Source: Pyrus communis
Lineage: Eukaryota; Streptophyta; Magnoliopsida; Rosales; Rosaceae
DNA: 64,000 nucleotides
Assembly: GCF_963583255.1 (NCBI RefSeq)
Contig: NC_084807.1
Coordinates: forward strand, 25,178,381-25,242,380
Direction: 5' to 3'
This document shows, in pieces, positions 57,719-64,000 of the stretch (its first letter is position 1; the number at the start of each line of letters is the position of its first letter). The notes beneath the pieces were generated by a model. That model ran no database searches and was not told the origin of the DNA. It worked only from the letters and a program-made list of their open reading frames with translations. The translations under genes were made by a program, and so were the position numbers.

Positions 57719-60700
57719 TCACAACTCCTCTTGGCCTTCTGAAGGACATCGGATCAGCTCCAAAATGTTGACAACCTCCCCCATGTCTGGTCTGTTTGAC
57801 GGCACTTGTGATGTGCATATCAAGCCTAGTTTCATCACAGGTATAGCCTCTTCTGCTGGGAAAATTCCTTGGAGCCGAGCATCAACGCATTCTTCTACCC
57901 TGCCTTCTTCCAGTGCTCCTCTCACCATGTCACAGAGCACCACAACATCATCTTCCATGTACTCGACTGGTCTTTTCCCGGTGACAATCTCTAGAACCAA
58001 AACCCCAAACCCGTACACATCACATTTCTCAGTTATCTTTACTGTTTTGCAAGCAAACTCAGGTGCCATGTAGCCGAGTGCACTCTGGATCTTGCTGCTC
58101 AAAACATATCGGTCAAGCATTGGCAACAACCTCGCTAGACCAAAGTCTCCCACTTTCGGTTCGCCTGAGCAGCCAATCAGGACATTACTGGACTTTATAT
58201 TGTAGTGAATTATGTTCATCTGATGCAAGTGAGCCAAACCTTTTGCAGTTCCAAGAATTATATTGAACCGATCATTCCACGACAGGAAGTTTCCACCTGC
58301 TTCATCATGAAGATGCTTATATAAACTACCACCGGCAACATAATCGTATATGATGAGCTGTAATGATGGAGTCCAGTAATAGCCTTCGATCTCCACAAGA
58401 TTATCGTGCCTCACTTTCCCCAATTTATTCACTTCCCTTTCGAATTCTTCTTGAGACTTGACAAGACTAGAAACAGTGAGCTTCTTGATTGCAACTGGCC
58501 GTCCATCTTGAAGAAGTGTCCGGTAGACTGCTCCAAACCCGCCACGACCAAGCTCACAGTCCTTGTTGAGCAGAGCATGTGCACCAGTGCTGAAATCAGG
58601 CTCACCTGAAAACATGACAAGCTTGCCAGAGTTGCCATCTGTTGTTGGGGAACGGCTGAAGTCATCCCCACCTGAAAATGTGAGGGCTGGCGCCGATTGA
58701 GTTGTGGGAGATCGGACACGGAGATTAAGCACAGTAATGGCAATTACACCAATGACAATGACAGCAGCTGCAGCAATGGCAATAAGCGAAGAAATACTGA
58801 GTAAGATTCTTCTATGACCAAGATTTGATGAGATTTCTCCTGTGGTGGAGTCGGAAGAGGAATTGGGATTGAGTACAATGGGTTTGGGAAGGACTCCTGG
58901 GCAAGACTTATTAACTGCAGAGCCACAGAGAGATGGATTTCCAGAGACGGAGGAAGGGGAGATAGTATTGAAAAAGGCACCCGTAGGTAGTTCACCCTGG
59001 AGGTTGTTGTGGGAAATGTTGAAGGAAAGTAGGTTGGGAAGATTGGCTAACTGCTTCGGCAGGCCTCCCGTGAGGTTATTGAAAGACAAGTCCACAATTT
59101 GTAAGTTGGTAAGTTTGGACATTGCTGCAGGTAATGGACCAGTCAGTCTGTTCTGTGATACAGTTCTGTAGATTCCAACCAAAACAACATATCAAAAACC
59201 TAGAAAAAATTGTCAAACAAAGAAAAATCAAGTAGAATTTTGTTTTTCCCAGAACAAAATTAGTGAAAAGGAGTCCCATATTGCTATACTTCATGATTCT
59301 ATAACCACATACAGCCACCAAAACAACGAATCCATTTCGACAATGAGCCAAACACAATTCGTGTGTAAAATCACTCATATCTAGATTTACGTAAGCGCAA
59401 TGGATTTCGAATAACAAGTTACTACCCTTAAGATTAAGAAAAATTAGGGTACCAAAAATGAAATGTAAGGGAGCTAAGAGAACATACAAAGTGGTCAGAG
59501 AAGAACAATGCTCAATTGAAGTTGGAATTTTTCCCGTGAGGAAGTTCTTATCCAATCTCAATTCCTTCAAAGAAAAAGCCCCTCCAATTTCCTGAGGGAT
59601 GCTTCCATTGAGCCGATTCTCGCTCAAGTCGAGATTGTTCAGGACCTTCAACTCTCCAATAGCCACAGGAATAGGACCAGCAAGAGAGTTACCAGAAAGG
59701 TTCAAAGTATGCAAGCTGCTTAAGGCCCCAATGTCGGACGCAATTTCACCCGAAAAATGATTAAGGGATAAATCCAAGACTTGGAGATTCTGAAGTGCAT
59801 TTCCAGCTGATAAAGATTGATTGATGTTCTTGCTTCCGCTTAGCTTTTTATCTGAAAGTGAAACTTCATCTGCACCCGCCTCGAATATCCACACCGGAAG
59901 TTCACCCGCCATCGAATTCTTACTAAAATCTAGAGCCAGAAGGTTCGTACAATAAGCCATAGACTTTGGCAAGCTCCCAGTGAACCCATTTGCAGAAAAA
60001 TTCAATACCTTCAAAGCCTCAAGATTGCCTATTGAGCTTGGAACTTCACCCGTAAACCGGTTGCTAGAAAGGTCCAAAGTCTCCAGGCTTTTCATCTCGC
60101 CAATCCACTCCGGAACCTCACCAGAAAATGCGTTCTGGTGCAGATTCAGATAGCTGCACAGGCCAAGTTTCTGCATTGTCTGAGGGAGGTTACCCGAGAA
60201 CGAATTCTCACTCAGATCAATGGACCTCAAGAGCGAACAGCTTCCAATTCCATCCGGAAGTTGCCCGGTAAACCGATTCCTGGCCAAATTAACTCCTCGC
60301 AAATTATTCAATTCAATCCCCTTTGGAATTTCACCCTTCAACAAGTTATCAGACAAATCCAGGGATCTAAGCCCACTCAAGGACCAAACCCCAGCTGGAA
60401 CCGAACCCGAAAACTGGTTCAACGAAAAGTTAACAGCTGCTAGACTCGCACAAGAACCCAAACTCTCCGGAATTTTCCCGGAAAACTTGTTTTTCGCCAG
60501 AGAAATCACTCTCAGCGACCCACATTGCCGAAATAACTCTTCAGGAACGCCACCGGAGAAGCTGTTCTCGCTCAAATCAAGGACTCGGAGGTTGTCGATG
60601 TGAGTAAAGTTAGGGGTTAAGCTTCCGGTGAGATTGTTCTTCGAAAGAGAGAGCTTCCGAAGAGCTTGCAATTGCAGAAGGCCTCGGCCGATGTGACCCG

Positions 60701-60962
60701 AAAGCGAGAAGTCGTCGAGGCTGAGCTCAATGACCCGGTTGGATCTCGGGTGGCATTTCACCCCGACCCAATTGCAAGGACTGCTGTCGACTTCGCTCCA
60801 GGACGCTAACTTACCCTTCGGATCTTGGATATCGGCCTTAAGAACTATCAGACCCAACACGTCGTCGTTTAGAGACGGGTTCAGAGATCTCGCGAGAACC
60901 GGAGCCAAAACGACGACGGCGAAGAGGAGGAGCAGCGGTTTCATGCTTGAAAACGGTCGCAT
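57719..60962 (-). CDS. IRK: LRR receptor-like pseudokinase, IRK-type
   Basis: A plasma-membrane receptor-like protein of the IRK/PXC2 group (LRR subfamily VII-like naming varies); Arabidopsis IRK is expressed in root and inflorescence apices and helps set root endodermal divisions. Exons on the minus strand: 60962-59488 and 59165-57719; 2922 nt (973 aa). A signal peptide (about 8-25) is followed by LNDDVLGLIVLKADIQDPKG, an LRR N-cap with C-x6-C (SSPCNWVGVKC), and about 20 LRRs to residue 550. The juxtamembrane region has PKPIVLNPNSS; the membrane segment is 613-637. The kinase domain has GRGGFG (698-703), VAIKK with Lys719, HYN (812-814) in place of HRD, and DFG (832-834). Loss of the catalytic Asp predicts no normal kinase activity, as known for IRK. 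The start could also be the ATG six codons later (60944). Confidence 0.95.
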
Positions 60963-61444
60963 TGTTCGGTGCTCAAGGGCCCCACTACTAGGCCATAAAA
61001 ACCAGAGAGCTCAAAGAAGGCAACTTTTAACAAAGGCCAGATTTGGAGTTGCGGAAACAACAAAATGGGGGGAGGTAGAGAGCCGAATGATCCAGGAAAC
61101 GGCGCCGTCGCAAACGAGAAGCCCGAGAAACCAAAAGGGACGCGTTATATCGCAGAGATTTACAAAAACCCTAGAAATTAATCGCTCCCCAGTGACAAAC
61201 AGTCGAGCTACAGAGCTCCATCAGTCAACGAAAAGTCAAAGAAGAAGCTCCGAGCTGGTTCGATCTGAGAACCGACAAATGCCGAGGCTGGAGTTTTCAA
61301 ATTTCAGCCAGGAATACTGCTATGGCCGGGAAATCCGACAGGATTTGCAGCGGGAAGAAGCTCCGGCGACGGAGGAGGTGATCTAGGGTTTTGAGAAAGC
61401 CGAAGGTTTTGAGTATCGCGGAATTTTCTTGAAAGCTGCACCCC

Positions 61445-61484
<40 letters not shown>

Positions 61485-61500
61485 GCGTGTGTCTGTGATT
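60963..61500 (-). promoter_or_regulatory. IRK leader and promoter with (GA)n tract
   Basis: A CT run on the plus strand at about 61450-61480, GA on the coding strand, lies about 490 bp before the start codon. A plus-strand open frame across this region is antisense to the receptor gene and is not supported. Confidence 0.5.
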
Positions 61501-62455
61501 GTTTGTAGTCTTTTTAAGTCTGATGAGCTTCTGAAACGAGAAAATTAAATTAAAGTTTCTTATTAACGGCGGAGGAGAACGTGATATATCATTCGTATTT
61601 CAATTATAATAAAAAAATAAATTTTTAGTGTGATCTGTGTATCAGGTATTATTACATAAATGGTGTGATATATATATTAAAAAATAAAAATTTTCATCAT
61701 TTACATAAATATATCATTGTATTTCCATCGCAAGAAAAAAAATTTCGTAGGGGCCCATTAATTACATGTTGGACACGTGTCGGGATCCGAAGGGTGCAGG
61801 GCGTCCGACGTGGGACATGCCCAGTGGTCGTTACCGGTGACGCTTTTTGACTTGGATGGCACAAGTGACGGTAACCGGGGACTGAACGTTTTGGAATGTG
61901 ACTGAAGGAACTTTCGAACTTCCCTGAGTAGACGAAATTACGTTTTTAACATGCAGCTTCTAAATTTTTTTCAAAAGAATGATTTTCGCAAATCATTTTT
62001 CTCTTTCTTGAATTTCTTTTGCTCTATATTTTCGATTTAAAGACAAAATAAATAAAGCATGCGTTAGGAAAAAAAAAAATATGTGTACTCAAATTTTTGA
62101 CTTACTGCATAAATTGAAGTAAAAATTTTGGGTTAGTTGTAAAAGATCTAAGCTTTCATACTTCCACTACCGTCAAACTCATCGCCTTTAGCCCCACAGA
62201 AGATTCTTAGCATGAGGCGGAGCTGGATACAACTGAATATCTGTAAATTTGATTACGATTTTAGTATCTTGAACTCAATTTGATTTAAGCAGTAATGCAA
62301 ATATACCCTAAATCAAATGTTTTAGTCTTTTAGACTCGCAGTTGTTTATTAGGTTCCTTTTGGACTTTGTACTAGTTTTTCATGTAATGAAAGTTCTATT
62401 GACCCAAAAAAAAAAGTTAAGGGAATAAAACCTGCCTTGTACATCATCATTTATG
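61501..62455. other. AT-rich spacer
   Basis: No gene. A small GC-rich patch at 61770-61880 and a possible LINE-like 3' end (TTTCATGTAATGAAAGTTC then poly(A), about 62376-62416) are the only landmarks. Confidence 0.35.
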
Positions 62456-62624
62456 TTTTTTTTTTAGTACATCGATATTTTTACACTAAGGGGATGAAGA
62501 GTTCGGCAAAGCCACATAATGGGCAGCCTAAGTTGGTATCAAATTCGCCACCTTTGAGATTCAAATCTAAGACCTCTTATTTCAAAGTGAAGAAGAAGAC
62601 CACCAGATCATAATACTAAGTGAC
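62456..62624 (-). mobile_element. tRNA-derived SINE
   Basis: On the minus strand the head CACTTAGTATTATGATCTGG-TGG, then TCTTCTTCACTTTG, AAGAGGTCTTAGATTTGAAT (B-box region), AAAGGTGGCGAATTTG and a tail CCTTAGTGTAAAAATATCGATG before an A-rich end follow the well-known order of a common eudicot SINE. The A and B boxes are mutated, so it is probably inactive. Confidence 0.7.
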
Positions 62625-63436
62625 ACATCGGCATTTATGTTTATTTGCCATTTTATCTGTCTAATAGGAAATTGATGGCATGGGGGTATAATTGTAATTT
62701 TGCAAAGTTGCCTTGCTACCGTAAACGGAAGGCATGGGTGAGCTGAGTGAAAGAGTGAGTTCAGAGTTGGGTGTGGATGGTGGATAAACAGAAAAAGTGG
62801 AGGCAAAAAGCAACAAAGGCAATTAAATAAGTGGTGGGGAAAGGTGGGTGGTGTAATAAATAAAGAAAATGTGACAGAAGTGGTGTGGTGCAGATCGCAG
62901 GGTTGTGACAAGGATTCAACTTTCTTTGCCTTTTATTTTTGCTGTTGGATAGAGATGTTTCGTCGGAAATTTAAGGTGAATTCGTTTTTATATAAGTTGT
63001 TCTTTTGTTTTAGGGAATGAACTTACCATTTACCAACATTTGGTATGCTGCCATATATCGTATCAGGAGGTGTAAAGAGGTTTTTCTCGCTTTTTAGAAG
63101 AGATGGTGTAACTAGGAAAATATTAGGGAAATCATGTTTTTTTATTACATTTTGTAGATTTCATGATGTGACGGTTGATTGTTTGATACCTACTTTAACA
63201 ATTTAAACAAACAATTCAATCATTAACGCCACATCATATGGACGTCTCTAGCATCACCCTTATGACGAATATTTCACTGTAACGGTGATAAGATATATTG
63301 TTGAGTAAGAACGTTAAATACATGGTATTGTATAGATGATTTGAATTACTCCATAATAACGTATCCAGTGTATGTAAATTCTTCATGCTTTATTCCTTAC
63401 CCTAGCTCTGTCCTTGTACTTTGAGTCACTTAAATG
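62625..63436. other. AT-rich spacer
   Basis: A 109-codon minus open frame (62582-62911) runs across SINE and spacer and shows no family features. No gene is supported. Confidence 0.4.
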
Positions 63437-63812
63437 ATAAAAGGCTTTTTAGCCAAAATGGTTAGTGATATTTACATAACTGACTTTGATCCATGAGATT
63501 TAAACTTGACAAATTGGTCCCAAAGTTTGTCCAACGCCAATCATTTGGGTCATCTCGTGAAAAATCTCTGTTAAATAAGGAGAAAATAACAAAAGTTCCC
63601 TCAACTTTTGTTAAATCATTTTGGCCTATTGTTTGTTAAATTGACAGTATTTTTGTCATTTTGGTCCTTATTTAACAAAGATTTTTCACAAAAGTATCAA
63701 AATGATTGATGGTTTAAGATTTAGAGGCCACTTCTATTGATTTCAAATTTCGTTGACCAAAGTAAAAAGTTATATAAATCTCAAATACTGTTTTAAGCTA
63801 AAATGCCAATAA
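63437..63812. mobile_element. MITE-like element with GGCTTTTTAGCCAAAATGG end, copy 2
   Basis: Left AAAGGCTTTTTAGCCAAAAT and right CTGTTTTAAGCTAAAATGCC are inverted. Inner paired motifs are GTTAAATAAGGA and TCCTTATTTAAC, and TGAAAAATCTCTG and AAGATTTTTCA. It shares its right half with 32450-32775. Confidence 0.65.
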
Positions 63813-64000
63813 TAAATAATGCACCTCTACACAATGTCCCTTGCATTTTGCAGACTTTGAATACTTTGCAGGTTGTTGAATCAAAACATGGCATTCCCTT
63901 GATTCCTAATTTCTGATGTGAAGGCTTCATAATTTTGGGAAAATCATCGCATTGGGTCCAATTGGACTTGTCTTTTTTTAATATGCTTCCATGTTAAGGC

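Noticed and set aside
60730..61386. 218-codon plus-strand open frame overlapping the receptor gene's 5' end
   Set aside because: It is antisense to the first exon and leader of the IRK-type gene, is rich in Arg/Ser/Gln as expected for a shadow frame, and has no family motif.
62582..62911. 109-codon minus-strand open frame
   Set aside because: Starts in spacer and runs into a SINE; low complexity, no homologous feature and no promoter seen.
1..64000. CRISPR arrays, rRNA genes, organelle insertions, bacterial operons
   Set aside because: No regularly spaced identical repeats, no rRNA-like blocks and no organelle genes were seen; all supported genes are nuclear plant genes.

Overview
This is nuclear DNA of a flowering plant, almost certainly a woody eudicot and probably Rosaceae (the family is an inference from overall character, not shown by a marker). 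Genes carry many GT-AG introns, encode typical land-plant families, and sit in AT-rich spacers full of degraded transposons, foldback elements, tRNA-derived SINEs and microsatellites. I see no bacterial, organellar or viral genes and no CRISPR array. Exon boundaries were read by hand from splice sites and from family protein order; every complete model below keeps frame to its stop.

Layout. 365-4023 (+) KUP2-type potassium transporter; about 4560-5000 (-) dead Ty1/copia remnant; 5386-6914 (+) small, probably plastid protein with a C-terminal zinc-binding-like motif; 7326-7600 hairpin and CACTA-type terminus; 7721-8755 (+) glycosyl hydrolase family 17 pseudogene; 10286-14045 (+) ETG1/MCMBP replisome factor behind a cluster of E2F sites; 15663-17092 (-) alpha-expansin; 17.1-23.3 kb repeat-rich spacer; 23298-25954 (-) group I bZIP factor; 29761-30438 (+) ATL-type RING-H2 protein; 34199-35582 (-) chalcone isomerase-like protein (CHIL, type IV); 38053-40800 (+) cytochrome P450 of the CYP85 clan; 42707-43432 (+) intronless, probably plastid protein of unknown function; 45861-48560 (+) unknown protein with LDLN motifs; 49542-52164 (-) divergent U-box protein; 57719-60962 (-) IRK-type LRR receptor pseudokinase. 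Both window ends are non-coding.

Context. KUP2, ETG1, EXPA8, bZIP18, an uncharacterised protein and a U-box protein occur close together on Arabidopsis chromosome 2 (from memory At2g40540 to At2g40640), and IRK (At3g56370) lies in the segment thought to be its whole-genome-duplication partner. The window therefore looks like an ancestral linkage block, with the pseudogene, ATL, CHIL, P450 and many transposons interspersed. These genes are not an operon. They serve potassium transport, DNA replication and cohesion, wall loosening, transcription, ubiquitination, receptor signalling and flavonoid metabolism. No evidently new multi-gene system is present. The most notable features are a start codon split by an intron in CHIL, E2F sites at ETG1, an AC/MYB element at CHIL, and several foldback families, including two short perfect 21-bp inverted repeats.
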